DNA of 64,000 bases from Streptomyces canus (GCF_030815415.1 NZ_JAUSWW010000001.1:6200001-6264000), one strand, 5' to 3'; counted from the first letter of the stretch, positions 47,475 through 56,287 are shown. The notes: generated by a model not told the origin, from the sequence alone. A program made the numbers and translations.

Positions 47475-48959
47475 ATGACCACTGCCGAGGCCGAGACGGG
47501 CCGGACCGTGACATCGAACATCCCCGCGAGACTCGACCGGCTGCCATGGTCGCGCTGGCACTGGACGATCGTCATCGGACTGGGCACCGTGTGGATCCTC
47601 GACGGTCTGGAGGTGACCGTCGTCGGCAACATCGCGGGGAGGTTGTCGGAACCGGGGAGCGGGCTGCCGATCTCCTCCGGCCAGGTGACCGGGATGGCGG
47701 CGGCCCTGTATGTGGCGGGGGCGTGCGCGGGGGCACTCTTCTGGGGCCGCCTCACGGACAAATGGGGCCGCAAGAAGCTGTTCATGATCACGCTGGCGGT
47801 GTATCTCGCGGCGACCGCGCTGACCGCGGTCTCCTCCTCCACCTGGTGGTTCTTCCTGTTCCGGTTCCTGACGGGGTTCGGGATCGGGGGCGAGTACGCG
47901 GCGATCAACTCGGCCATCGACGAGCTGATCCCGGCGCAGTACCGGGGGCGGGTCGACCTCATGATCAACGGGAGCTTCTGGCTGGGCGCGGTGGGGGGTT
48001 CGCTGCTGTCGATCGTCGCGCTGGACACGTCCGTGTTCGCGAAGGACGTGGGGTGGCGGCTGACGTTCGCGCTGGGCGCGGTGCTGGCGCTGGTGATCCT
48101 GCTGGTACGGCGTCATGTCCCGGAGAGTCCGAGGTGGTTGCTGATCCACGGGCGGGACGAGGAGGCGGAACGCATCGTGTCCTCGATCGAGGAGCGGGTG
48201 GAGGCGGACCGGGGCGAGCCGTTGCCGCCGCCGTCTCCTGACGCCGAGCTCACGATCCATCAGCGGCGCAGCGTGACGTTCGTCGAGATCGGCCGGACGG
48301 TGTTCTCCCAGTACCGACGGCGGGCGATTCTCGGTTTCGCTCTCTTCATCGGACAGGCGTTCCTCTACAACGCGATCACCTTCGGCTTCGGGGCGATCCT
48401 CACGACGTTCTACGGCGTCCCGACCGGCAACACCGGCTACTACTTCGCGGTGATCGCTGTCGGCAACTTCATCGGCCCGCTGCTGCTGGGCAAGCTGTTC
48501 GACACGGTCGGGCGCCGGGTGATGATCTCGTCGACGTATCTGCTGTCGGGGCTGCTGCTCTTCGGTACGGCGTGGCTGTTCGACCGCGGCGCGCTGGACG
48601 CGACGACGCTGACGGCGTGCTGGTGCGCGGTGCTGTTCTTCGCCTCCGCGGGTGCGTCGAGTGCGTACCTCACGGTCTCCGAGATCTTCCCGATGGAGAC
48701 CCGCGCCATGTCGATCGCCTTCTTCTACGCCCTCGGCACGGCAGCGGGCGGCATCAGCGGCCCCCTCCTCTTCGCCGACCTGACCGGCACGGGCCACGTC
48801 GGCGACACCGTGCTCGCCTTCCAGATCGGCGCGGCCCTGATGTGCGTCGCGGGGCTGGTCGCGGCGGTGCTGGCGGTGAAGGCGGAGCAGAGGTCGCTGG
48901 AGGACGTCGCGCGCCCGCTGACGGCGGTGGCTTCGGAGACGCGGTCGGCCGCGGTGTGA
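47475..48959 (+). CDS. MFS transporter, metabolite:proton/sugar-porter-like
   Basis: 494 residues, twelve membrane helices. Motif A GRLTDKWGRKK after helix 2, and GFGIGGEYAAINSAIDELIP in helix 4-5. The long central loop (~210-260) has EEAERIVSSIEERVEADRG. Second-half motif GKLFDTVGRR. Similar to SV2/aromatic-acid-type MFS carriers; the substrate is not determined. ATG at 47475 follows CGAGGAGGAGGG. Confidence 0.9.
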   Translation: MTTAEAETGRTVTSNIPARLDRLPWSRWHWTIVIGLGTVWILDGLEVTVVGNIAGRLSEPGSGLPISSGQVTGMAAALYVAGACAGALFWGRLTDKWGRKKLFMITLAVYLAATALTAVSSSTWWFFLFRFLTGFGIGGEYAAINSAIDELIPAQYRGRVDLMINGSFWLGAVGGSLLSIVALDTSVFAKDVGWRLTFALGAVLALVILLVRRHVPESPRWLLIHGRDEEAERIVSSIEERVEADRGEPLPPPSPDAELTIHQRRSVTFVEIGRTVFSQYRRRAILGFALFIGQAFLYNAITFGFGAILTTFYGVPTGNTGYYFAVIAVGNFIGPLLLGKLFDTVGRRVMISSTYLLSGLLLFGTAWLFDRGALDATTLTACWCAVLFFASAGASSAYLTVSEIFPMETRAMSIAFFYALGTAAGGISGPLLFADLTGTGHVGDTVLAFQIGAALMCVAGLVAAVLAVKAEQRSLEDVARPLTAVASETRSAAV

Positions 48960-49239
48960 GTGGGGGGATGCCTGCGGCGGCCCGTGGCGGGTTGGTGGGG
49001 ATTCGCGTTGCGCACTTCTCGTCGTTGGGGGTCGGTGCCGCACCGGGGGGTGTCCGTCCTCGGTCGGGCGGTGCTGTGGGTTGGGGATGTGCTCTTGGTT
49101 GGTCGCCCGACGCTGCGGGCGGACACCCCCCGGTACGTCCCCTGCTCGCCGTTGCGCCGGTGCGGGTGGTGCCCCGCCGGGGGTCGCAGGAGACGGCTCT
49201 ACGGTGGTCCGCGCGGCGCGGGCCGACCGGTCGGGGGAC
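48960..49239. other. Intergenic sequence without gene
   Basis: GC-rich and open in several frames but with no start site or codon pattern that I trust. Precedes the tandem array. Confidence 0.5.
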
Positions 49240-49620
49240 GGGGCGCGCGATCCCGGTGCCGTGTCTTTCAGCCCGTCCAGCGTTCGAGGACGAGGGCTCG
49301 CTATCCCGGTCCTGCACCCATCCGCAGGTGGCCGCGCCCCTCGTGCCGGTCCAGGTACTTCAGCTCGCCCGGCGGTTGAGGAAGAGGGCCTGCTGTCCCG
49401 ATCACCCACCCACCCGCAGGCGGCTGCGCCTGTCGATGCCGGTCCAGGTATTTCAGTCCGTCCAGCGTCCGAGGGCGAGGATCTGCCGTTCCCATCCCCA
49501 CCCACCCGCAGTGGCTGCGCCCCTCGATGCCGGTCCGTGTCTTTCAGCCCGCCCGGAGGGGGCCGCGCCTCTCGACGCCGGTCCAGGTATTTCAGCCCGT
49601 CCGGCGTTTGAGGACGAGGC
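49240..49620. repeat. Tandem array of ~92-bp degenerate intergenic repeats
   Basis: The core ttcagcccgtccggcgtttg recurs with variation at 49267, 49359, 49452, 49541 and 49591, at spacings of 92, 93, 89 and 50. Each core is preceded by a gccggtccaggta-type segment and is usually followed by gaggacgagg and a cacccacccgcag linker. The last unit is truncated. The core resembles a dispersed Streptomyces intergenic element known to me. No conserved start codons, so noncoding. Confidence 0.75.
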
Positions 49621-49629
49621 CCTTTGGGC

Positions 49630-49735
49630 CGATGGGGGTCCAGGGGGCGGAGCCCCCTGGGGGCGGGGTCGAAGGGGCGGCAGCCCCTGGAGGATGGGAC
49701 GGGTAGGGGCGGCGGGGGCGAGGAACCGCCCGGGT
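49630..49735. repeat. Palindromic Streptomyces intergenic element
   Basis: ccagggggcggagccccctgg is nearly self-complementary and is followed by the second palindrome aggggcggcagcccct. This composite is common at Streptomyces gene ends and can act as a terminator for the convergent MFS and lyase genes. Confidence 0.6.
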
Positions 49736-49740
49736 TCGTG

Positions 49741-51219
49741 CTACTCGGCGGTCCCGCGGCCGGCCTTGTCCCGGCGGCGGAGCAGGAGCAGGCCTCCCGC
49801 GACGGCGGTGAGCCCCGCCGTGGCGCTCCAGGCGACGACGTCGGTGGACCCCGTGGCCGCAAGGTCCTTGCCGGAAGCCGGAGTCGTGGACGCGGAGGCG
49901 GAGGCGGACGCGTCGGTCTGTGGACGAGGGTCCGGTGCCGCACCGGACGCCGTGGCGGACGGGCTTGCGGACGGCGTCGACCGGTCCCGCGTGAACGCCA
50001 GCGTCCCGAACCCCAGTTGGTCGTACCCCCCACTGTTGGGCCCATAGTCCCCACCCCCACCCTCCGGCGAGGACTTCGCGGCGATCCGGGTGAGGTACGA
50101 CGCGGACAACCCCCGCCGCTTGGTGTAGTGGTTGGCGATCAACGCCCAGATCGGACGGGTCATGCCGGGATCGACACCCGCCGCCCCGGCCACCGTCTCC
50201 GACCCCGACCAGCCATTGACGGCCCCCTTGGCACGCGTGTTCGCGGTGAACGGCACCTCCCCACCCATGCTCCACTTCGCCACGTACTGCGCCCCCTTGA
50301 GGAAGCGGCTGTCGTCATAGCCGTACAGGTCGATGCCCTGGTTCCACGCCATCTCGCAGAACGTGGCCATGAGCCCGACCCCGAGCAGCGCATGGCCCTG
50401 ATCGCGCCCCGCCTCCAGCCACTCGGCGAGCCCGTCGTCGTGCACGACAGGTATCGCGTTCCTGATCGAGCCGAGTCCGTCTCCGTGTTTGAAGTAGTCG
50501 ACCGCGCGGCCGACTTGGGCCTTGTCGTCGCAGAGGATGCCGGTGGCCAGTACGCAGGCCATGGCGGCTAGGTCCCAGTTGGTCCAGTAGTTGGAGACCA
50601 CCGCGCCGTTGTGCTGGACGAGGAAGCTGTCGCTGAGCGGTGCGAAGACCCCGGACAGCATCTCCTTGAAGCGGTCGAGCTCGAAGTCCGGGTGGTCGCG
50701 GACGAGTTCGGCGGCGTTGGCGAACTGGTAGCCGTACAGCCCGGCGGCGAGGAACCGGTCCGCGTTGCCGGCGAGCGTGGTGAGCTTGGCGGACCAGGCG
50801 TTGAGGATCGCCACGGCGGTGTCGGCGTGGGCAGCGTCACCGCTGACGTGGTACCGCAGGCCGTTCTGGTACGCGGCGTGGATGTCGTTGTAGAGGATCG
50901 CGTAGTTCTGGCCGGAGCCGCCGCGGGTGATGGTCGTCTGCGGGTTGGGCGTCCAGCCGCTCTGCGCGTGCCGGTTGGCCGTCAGCCGGGCGTATCCGGC
51001 GGTGTAGGGCGCGGCGCCCGCCTTCACCTTGGCCGCCATACGGGCCAGGTCCGTGGTGGTGTGCAGCAGACCCGGGTGCGCGTACGTGGAGCCGGCGGCC
51101 GCGGCGGGCGGCGCCAGCAGGGTCGTACCGACACCCAAGGCTGCGACGGTACCGGCGGCTCCGGTTGCCCTGAGCATGGTGCGGCGGCTGATCAGTGAAG
51201 TCGAAGTCACGTGCGTCAT
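49741..51219 (-). CDS. Tat-exported alginate-lyase-family protein with C-terminal sorting signal
   Basis: 492 residues. Tat signal SRRTMLRATGAAGTVAALGV with twin Arg. The alginate lyase superfamily alpha/alpha barrel covers ~50-400 (for example GGSGQNYAILYNDIHAAYQN and VVSNYWTNWDLAAMA, EWLEAGRDQGHALLG). A Ser/Thr/Ala/Pro linker follows, then LAATG, a hydrophobic helix and RRRDKAGRG: a class E-type LAxTG sortase signal. So the folded enzyme is exported by Tat and then wall-anchored. Likely polysaccharide lyase; substrate unknown. Confidence 0.88.
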   Translation of the reverse strand: MTHVTSTSLISRRTMLRATGAAGTVAALGVGTTLLAPPAAAAGSTYAHPGLLHTTTDLARMAAKVKAGAAPYTAGYARLTANRHAQSGWTPNPQTTITRGGSGQNYAILYNDIHAAYQNGLRYHVSGDAAHADTAVAILNAWSAKLTTLAGNADRFLAAGLYGYQFANAAELVRDHPDFELDRFKEMLSGVFAPLSDSFLVQHNGAVVSNYWTNWDLAAMACVLATGILCDDKAQVGRAVDYFKHGDGLGSIRNAIPVVHDDGLAEWLEAGRDQGHALLGVGLMATFCEMAWNQGIDLYGYDDSRFLKGAQYVAKWSMGGEVPFTANTRAKGAVNGWSGSETVAGAAGVDPGMTRPIWALIANHYTKRRGLSASYLTRIAAKSSPEGGGGDYGPNSGGYDQLGFGTLAFTRDRSTPSASPSATASGAAPDPRPQTDASASASASTTPASGKDLAATGSTDVVAWSATAGLTAVAGGLLLLRRRDKAGRGTAE

Positions 51220-51312
51220 TCCTCGCGTGCCTGTGGCTGGGGACGGTCAGGAGACGCGAGGGTGGGAGCTGCGATAACAGAAAGTCCGCGGCGACTACGA
51301 GGAGACGCACCC

Positions 51313-51672
51313 ATGACCGTCCGCCGGATCATGCCCGACTTCCAGGTCGAGTCGGAGGAGGCGATGAAGGCCAGCCGTGACTTCTACGGCCTCCTCGGCT
51401 TCCGCGAGGTGATGGACATGGGGTGGGTGGTCACCCTCGCCTCACCCGCCAACCCCACGGCCCAGATCAGCTTCTTCACCGAGGAGCGCACGGCTCCCGT
51501 CGTGCCCGACCTCAGCGTGGAGGTCGAGGACGTGGACGCGGTGTACGCGCAGGTCGTGGCCGCGGGCGCGGACGTCGTACGGGAGTTGCGGGACGAGGAG
51601 TGGGGCGTACGGCGTTTCTTCGTGCGGGACCCGAACGGGCAGGTGGTGAACGTGCTGACGCACCGGAGCTAG
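51313..51672 (+). CDS. Glyoxalase/VOC-superfamily protein
   Basis: 119 residues, a single VOC domain: SRDFYGLLGFREVMDMGWVV, SVEVEDVDAVYAQVVAAGAD and VRDPNGQVVNVL. Function unspecific (lyase, dioxygenase or resistance protein). ATG at 51313. Its TAG stop shares CTAG with the convergent hypothetical gene. Confidence 0.85.
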   Translation: MTVRRIMPDFQVESEEAMKASRDFYGLLGFREVMDMGWVVTLASPANPTAQISFFTEERTAPVVPDLSVEVEDVDAVYAQVVAAGADVVRELRDEEWGVRRFFVRDPNGQVVNVLTHRS

Positions 51673-52343
51673 CCGCCTGCCGGGGCGGGCTCCCAGTCCG
51701 GGCAGTACTCGACATGCAGCAGGGGCATCGAAGGGTCCAACAGACCGGAGGTCGGGTGCAGTTCGGCGCACGCGTGCCCGTCGGACCCGCCGCATCGGAT
51801 GTCCCGGCCGGGCCCCGTGTCGGCCAGGTCGAGGAAGTCCGCGGCGGCGTCCGCGAAGGGCAGGGCGCTGCCGCTCAGCACGAGGGTGTCGGCGGCGGTG
51901 GTCAGCCGGACCCGGTCGCGGAACCCGGCGTGATGGGCACCGGGGACGGGACGGTCCTCGGTGGTGGGGAAGTCCGCCCGGCGGAATGCGACCGTGCGCG
52001 GGCTGCCGTGCCCGAGCCGCGCCCGGACCGCCTTCCAGCGGGAGGCCGGGAACTGCCGGGAGTGATGCACCAGCAGCAGGTCACGGGCCTGATGCGGCTC
52101 GGGCGGAGGGGAACCCACGGGTCGCTCGCCACGATTCCGCAGCGGCACGTGCACCAGTGAGCGGGGCGAGCGTGCGGCCAGCAGCCAGGCCGCGGCCAGC
52201 TCCGCGGCGGCCTCCCGGTCCACCCGGAAGTCCAGCCAGTGCCCGGTGTCACCGCACAGCGCACGGCGCAGCCCGGTCGTACGAAGCACCCGGTACTCCT
52301 GCGGACCGAGCCGCACCCGGTGCTCCGTGATCCCCAGCCTCAT
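51669..52343 (-). CDS. Hypothetical protein, about 224 residues
   Basis: No family recognised. The start MRLGITEHRVRLGPQEYRVL is followed by Trp/Arg-rich helices (DREAAAELAAAWLLAARSPR) and a C-terminus with several His/Cys (CGGSDGHACAELHP, LLHVEYCPDWEP). No membrane helix. ATG at 52343 fits with GGAACGGG upstream. Codon use is normal. Confidence 0.65.
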   Translation of the reverse strand: MRLGITEHRVRLGPQEYRVLRTTGLRRALCGDTGHWLDFRVDREAAAELAAAWLLAARSPRSLVHVPLRNRGERPVGSPPPEPHQARDLLLVHHSRQFPASRWKAVRARLGHGSPRTVAFRRADFPTTEDRPVPGAHHAGFRDRVRLTTAADTLVLSGSALPFADAAADFLDLADTGPGRDIRCGGSDGHACAELHPTSGLLDPSMPLLHVEYCPDWEPAPAGG

Positions 52344-52453
52344 CCTGCCCGTTCCCCCTCGTGTCGGACGAGACGGTACCGGCGAGGGGTCGGTCGGGGC
52401 GCGCGATATAAGCGGCGGGTGGCCTTTGCCGGAGAGGTGGCGACCGGGCGCCC

Positions 52454-52756
52454 TCAGCCCTGCCGGTCCGCCACCGCCCACGACGCCACGGCCACCGCCC
52501 CCGCCACCCCGAACACCGCGGGCCAGGCACCCACCTTCTTGGCCAGCGGATGCGACCCCGCGAAGGCGGCGACATACGCGGCCGTCAGCGCACCCGCGGC
52601 CTTCCCGCCCGCCTGCTGCCGCCACCGCTGCGCGGCCGCGGCCCCGGCGACCGCCAGCACGACCCCGCCCAGCTGCCGCTTCCCGGTCCAGCGGGCCACC
52701 CCGTACCCACCGACGAGCCCGCCCGCCGCGACAGCCGCGCTGGGAACCTTCGCCAT
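52454..52756 (-). CDS. Small membrane protein of unknown function
   Basis: 100 residues, Ala/Gly-rich with three to four short hydrophobic helices (QLGGVVLAVAGAAAAQRW, ALTAAYVAAFAGSHPLA, PAVFGVAGAVAVASWAVA). ATG at 52756 with AGGAGG six bases upstream. Unknown family. Confidence 0.7.
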   Translation of the reverse strand: MAKVPSAAVAAGGLVGGYGVARWTGKRQLGGVVLAVAGAAAAQRWRQQAGGKAAGALTAAYVAAFAGSHPLAKKVGAWPAVFGVAGAVAVASWAVADRQG

Positions 52757-52865
52757 GCCTGCCTCCTGAGAACTGATGTGACTCGCGCTACCCGTACCGC
52801 GCCTGCGACTCCTGGCGATCACGTTCGATATGTCCCGAGGCTAACGCCGCGTCCGGACGGCACTC

Positions 52866-53174
52866 CTACTGGCCCTCTTGCCGGCCCTCCTGTCGAGCCT
52901 CGCGCTTGCGGGTGCGGAGCTCCGTCGCGTATTTCGAGCCGACGGCGCACCCGGCGGCGGTGAGGGCGAGGCCCAGGGCGGCGGGATTGACGTACCCCGG
53001 CACGTCACCGTTGTCGTAGCTTCCGCCGTCGCTGGTCTCGCACACGAACCCGAGCGGGACGTAGCTCACCGACCAGTCGACGATCTCAATGCCCTGTTCG
53101 TGCCGCTCCCACCAGCCCGGTGTACGGCAGGACTGCGGCGGGGCCGAGTCCGTGCCCCCGTCCTGCGCCGTCAT
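52866..53174 (-). CDS. Hypothetical small membrane protein
   Basis: 102 residues. N-terminal polar part with CRTPGWWERHEQGIEIVDWS, one membrane helix (NPAALGLALTAAGCAVGSKY) and a Arg/Glu/Gln-rich tail. Start ATG 53174 overlaps the stop of the preceding small gene by ATGA, so the two are coupled. Confidence 0.6.
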   Translation of the reverse strand: MTAQDGGTDSAPPQSCRTPGWWERHEQGIEIVDWSVSYVPLGFVCETSDGGSYDNGDVPGYVNPAALGLALTAAGCAVGSKYATELRTRKREARQEGRQEGQ

Positions 53175-53374
53175 GATCGCGCCGATGACCCCCAGCAGCC
53201 CAGGGCGTAGAAGGCGACCGCGGCGGCACCCGCGAGCGAGGCGACGCTGCGGAGTATCACCGGGAGACCGGATCGCTGTACGCCACGGTCGGCCAGGCGG
53301 CCGAAGCCGCGCCCGGTGAGCGCGACGGCCGTGATCGCCGCGATCACGAAGAACAGCATGCTCAGCCAAGCCAT
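53171..53374 (-). CDS. Hypothetical two-helix membrane protein
   Basis: 67 residues, two membrane helices (AWLSMLFFVIAAITAVALTG and VILRSVASLAGAAAVAFYAL) joined by a basic loop. ATG at 53374. First gene of a two-gene unit with the neighbouring 102-residue protein. Confidence 0.6.
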   Translation of the reverse strand: MAWLSMLFFVIAAITAVALTGRGFGRLADRGVQRSGLPVILRSVASLAGAAAVAFYALGCWGSSARS

Positions 53375-53506
53375 CGGGCCCCCTGGTGTGATCTCCTGAA
53401 CCGCCGAGTCCAACAGCGCTCGATCTCCACGGCTGTGGTGGAGCCCACAATTCCGGCAACAGAGCAGCCACAGAAGACGGGCCGTCACAGAGAACCGGGG
53501 GGCACC

Positions 53507-54313
53507 TTGAGCCACGTCACCATGTCCGACGGCACCCGCATCGCCTACCGCGACCACCCCCGCCCCGGCGCGCCCCGCACGGCCCTCCTCCTGCACGGCC
53601 TGGCCGGTCACATGGGGGAGTGGGACGCCCTGATCCCGCGCCTCCTCACCTCTGGCTTCCGCGCGGTGTCGTACGACGCCCGCGCCCACGGCGCCAGCAC
53701 CCGCCGCCCGCCCGACGTGACCCGCGCGGCCTACGTCGAGGACGCGGTGACCCTGATCGAGGAACTCGCGCCGGGACCCGTGACCCTCATCGGGCAGTCC
53801 CTCGGCGGCCATACGGCGATGCTGCTGGCGTCCGCCCGCCCGGAACTGGTGGACGCGCTGGTCCTCGTCGAGGCGGGACCGGCCGGCCCGAGCCCGGACG
53901 TACCCGCGCGGATCAGGGGATGGCTGGACAGCTGGCCGACGCCGTTCCGGTCCCTCGCCGAGGCCGAGGCCTTCCTCGGTCATGAGGGGTGGGCGAGAGG
54001 GCTGGAGGAACGCGCGGACGGCTGGCACCCGCGCTTCGACCGGGACCGCATGGTCGAGTCACTGGCCGAGCTGGCCGAGAACGCCTACTGGCAGGAGTGG
54101 TCGCGCATCACCTGCCCCACCCTCGTCGTCCAGGGCGAGAACGGCACGATGCGTCCGACGGAGGCCGCCGACATGCGGGAGCTGCGCCCGGACACGCGGG
54201 TGACGGTGGTGGCGGGGGCCGGTCACGACGTACATCTGGAAGCGCCGCAACAACTGGCGGAGGCCGTAGAGGAGTTCACGAGATCGGTGGGATACGACGC
54301 GAACCGCCGCTGA
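53507..54313 (+). CDS. Alpha/beta hydrolase
   Basis: About 268 residues. Oxyanion segment LLLHGLAGHMGEWD, nucleophile elbow GQSLGGH with Ser98, and catalytic His240 in AGAGHDVHLEAP; the acid is probably the Asp before AADMRELRPDTRV. Substrate unknown. Start taken as TTG 53507 with a run of G before it; ATG 53522 is the alternative. Confidence 0.88.
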   Translation: MSHVTMSDGTRIAYRDHPRPGAPRTALLLHGLAGHMGEWDALIPRLLTSGFRAVSYDARAHGASTRRPPDVTRAAYVEDAVTLIEELAPGPVTLIGQSLGGHTAMLLASARPELVDALVLVEAGPAGPSPDVPARIRGWLDSWPTPFRSLAEAEAFLGHEGWARGLEERADGWHPRFDRDRMVESLAELAENAYWQEWSRITCPTLVVQGENGTMRPTEAADMRELRPDTRVTVVAGAGHDVHLEAPQQLAEAVEEFTRSVGYDANRR

Positions 54314-54344
54314 CGTGTTGCCGGACGATGACGAGGATCGCGCC

Positions 54345-54899
54345 ATGGATGTCTTCCTGACCACCGAGCGGCTACGGCTGCGCGCCTTCACCGAGACCGA
54401 CGTTGCGGCCCTGTTCGCGCTGGACAACGACCCCGACGTCATGCGCTACCTCAACGGCGGCAAGCCGACGTCTTTGGAAGCGATCCGCGCCCGTTCCCTC
54501 CCGCACCTCCTCCACGACTATCCCTGCCTCGGCACCCGCGGCTTCTGGGCCGCCGAGGAGAAGACGACGGGCGGCTTCCTGGGATGGTTCGAGTTCCGGC
54601 CGCTGGAGGAACACAGTGCCGAGGTCGTGGAGCTGGGCTACCGGCTGAACAAGGCCGCCTGGGGCCGGGGATACGCCACCGAGGGCTGCCGGGCGCTGAT
54701 CGACAAGGGGTTCGGCGAGCTGGGCGTGGAGCGGGTCACCGCGAACACGATGGCGGTGAACCTGGGGTCCCGGCGGGTGATGGAGAAGGCGGGGCTGAGG
54801 TTCGTACGGGGGTTCCGCAGTGAGTGGCCGGAGGCGATCGAGGGGTCGGAGCACGGGGAGGTCGAGTACGCGCTCACCCGCGCCGACTGGGGGCGTTGA
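54345..54899 (+). CDS. GNAT acetyltransferase, RimJ/RimL type
   Basis: 184 residues. FLTTERLRLRAFTETDVAAL at the start, acetyl-CoA loop GYRLNKAAWGRGYATEGCRA, and NLGSRRVMEKAGLRFVR, the RimJ/RimL pattern. Substrate unknown. ATG at 54345 has GAGG eight bases upstream; the in-phase GTG 54315 overlaps nothing but lacks one. Confidence 0.88.
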   Translation: MDVFLTTERLRLRAFTETDVAALFALDNDPDVMRYLNGGKPTSLEAIRARSLPHLLHDYPCLGTRGFWAAEEKTTGGFLGWFEFRPLEEHSAEVVELGYRLNKAAWGRGYATEGCRALIDKGFGELGVERVTANTMAVNLGSRRVMEKAGLRFVRGFRSEWPEAIEGSEHGEVEYALTRADWGR

Positions 54900-54912
54900 G
54901 GGCGCCCGTGGC

Positions 54913-55641
54913 TCAGCTCGTGCGCCGCACGTCCTGGCACTCGACCTCCGGGGAGCCGCCGTACGCCTCGATGGTCGTCCTCGTCCCGGTGGTGGTGCCG
55001 GACAGGCACAACTGGCCGTCCATCAGGCGCAGGTCGAGGGTGAACTCGACGTGGTCGGAGGCGTGCCGGGGGGTGTGGACGCGCTCTTCGATGTAGCCGA
55101 GGTCGTGCAGTGTCCCGGTGACCTGTGCGGGTGTCGGGTCGGGGGTCTTCTTGAGGGCCTTGGTGATGCGGTCGACGTGGAGAGGGGCCTCGCACTTCTC
55201 CACGGAGCTCAGTTCCGTCTCCTTCTTGGCGTCCTCCGGGTCACGGGGGGCGCTGGTGGGTATCGGGTCGTCGGGCAGGGGCAGCGGCTCTTCGGGCGAT
55301 GCGGTACCGCGGGGCTCCCTCTCCTCGGCCGACTCCGCCTCCAACTCCTCCGGCGGAGTCGCGGTCGGGGGATCCGACGGCAGGCACGGCTCGGCGATGT
55401 CGAGGAGGAGTTCCATGAACGGGAGGAAGTCGGCGCCCTCGGTCTCCGCAGCGCCCTTGGAGGCGGGGGCGGCGGGGGAGGCTGTGCTCCGGTTCTCGGC
55501 CCGGACTGCGGCCCGCTCGGACTCCGTGTCGCCCGCCCGCGCGGTCCCGCAGGCGGCAAGTCCCAGCACACACAGCGCCGCCAGCGCCGTACGGCCGATA
55601 ACGTTGTTCTTCCTGGTGGGTCCGGTAAGTCGTCGTCTCAT
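54913..55641 (-). CDS. Acidic lipoprotein of unknown function
   Basis: 242 residues. Signal with lipobox LGLAAC. The mature protein has a long Glu/Pro/Ala/Thr linker (~40-150) and a C-terminal domain (~155-242) with three Cys: VEKCEAPLHVDRITKALKKT, GQLCLSGTT and VECQDVRR. No family recognised. ATG at 55641; in-phase sequence upstream reaches into the hairpin-rich leader and is not needed. Confidence 0.75.
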   Translation of the reverse strand: MRRRLTGPTRKNNVIGRTALAALCVLGLAACGTARAGDTESERAAVRAENRSTASPAAPASKGAAETEGADFLPFMELLLDIAEPCLPSDPPTATPPEELEAESAEEREPRGTASPEEPLPLPDDPIPTSAPRDPEDAKKETELSSVEKCEAPLHVDRITKALKKTPDPTPAQVTGTLHDLGYIEERVHTPRHASDHVEFTLDLRLMDGQLCLSGTTTGTRTTIEAYGGSPEVECQDVRRTS

Positions 55642-55728
55642 GCCCGAAGTCTGTGCCTGATCGACAAGCCGGGCATGAGTACTCCTACTCAAAGCGGACC
55701 AGGGAAAGCGGCCCTCACCCCGGCGCAT

Positions 55729-55815
55729 CCTGCAACTTTGCAGGTACCCCCCGAGGTCGAAACGGATCACGCTGGGCAACGACCCAGCACGGGCGACACG
55801 GGCCACAGCCCGTGC
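55729..55815. promoter_or_regulatory. Three successive inverted repeats in the divergent gap before a small secreted protein gene
   Basis: CCTGCAA-ct-TTGCAGG (55729-55744), GCTGGG-caacga-CCCAGC (55771-55788) and GCACGGGC / GCCCGTGC (55787-55794 and 55808-55815). The first has operator form; the other two would fold in RNA of the plus-strand transcript. Confidence 0.5.
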
Positions 55816-55861
55816 CAGCTGGGCATCTCGACGACACTCCACGACCATGGGGGAACAACAC

Positions 55862-56200
55862 ATGGGTAATCGACTGAAGTTCGGCGCCGTGGCCCTCGCC
55901 GCGGCGTTCGGCGCGGTCATCGCCGTGGGATCACCGGCGGCAGCCTCCGACGACGAGTTCTGGACTCGCAGCTGTGGCTCCAAGTACTACGCCTTCAGCG
56001 ACGAGTACACCTCATGGACCAAGAAGTACTCGGGTGGCGACTGCTCGGGTCACGCCTGGGTCCGTATCAAGGTCAACGGGAAGTGGCAGGGCTGGAAGCA
56101 TGCCTCCGGAAAGATGACCATCGAGAACAGTGCCGGGAACACCGAGCTGAGCGAGCACAAGGGGTGCGCGGACTGCAAGGTGTACTTGCTGATCCCTTGA
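55862..56200 (+). CDS. Small secreted protein with four cysteines
   Basis: 112 residues. Signal peptide (LKFGAVALAAAFGAVIAVGS) with likely cleavage at AAA-SDD near residue 30. Mature ~82 residues rich in Trp, Tyr, Ser and Lys with four Cys (SCGSKYY, DCSGHAWV, CADC), probably two disulfides. Unknown family. ATG 55862 with GGGGA eight bases upstream. The stop TGA is followed by a repeat bearing the same stop three more times in frame. Confidence 0.75.
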   Translation: MGNRLKFGAVALAAAFGAVIAVGSPAAASDDEFWTRSCGSKYYAFSDEYTSWTKKYSGGDCSGHAWVRIKVNGKWQGWKHASGKMTIENSAGNTELSEHKGCADCKVYLLIP

Positions 56201-56231
56201 CCGACCTGACCGACCTGACCGACCTGACCGA
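56198..56231 (+). repeat. 9-bp tandem repeat starting at the stop codon
   Basis: TGACCGACC is repeated three times and followed by TGACCGA. Because nine is a multiple of three, each unit offers an in-frame TGA. Confidence 0.8.
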
Positions 56232-56287
56232 TACGCGACGGCCGGCGCGATGAACACCGCACCGGCCGTCCGCGGAGGCTACCGGTG

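Noticed and set aside
49240..49620. Possible CRISPR array
   Set aside because: Units are ~92 bp, degenerate and spacers are related to each other; no cas genes nearby.
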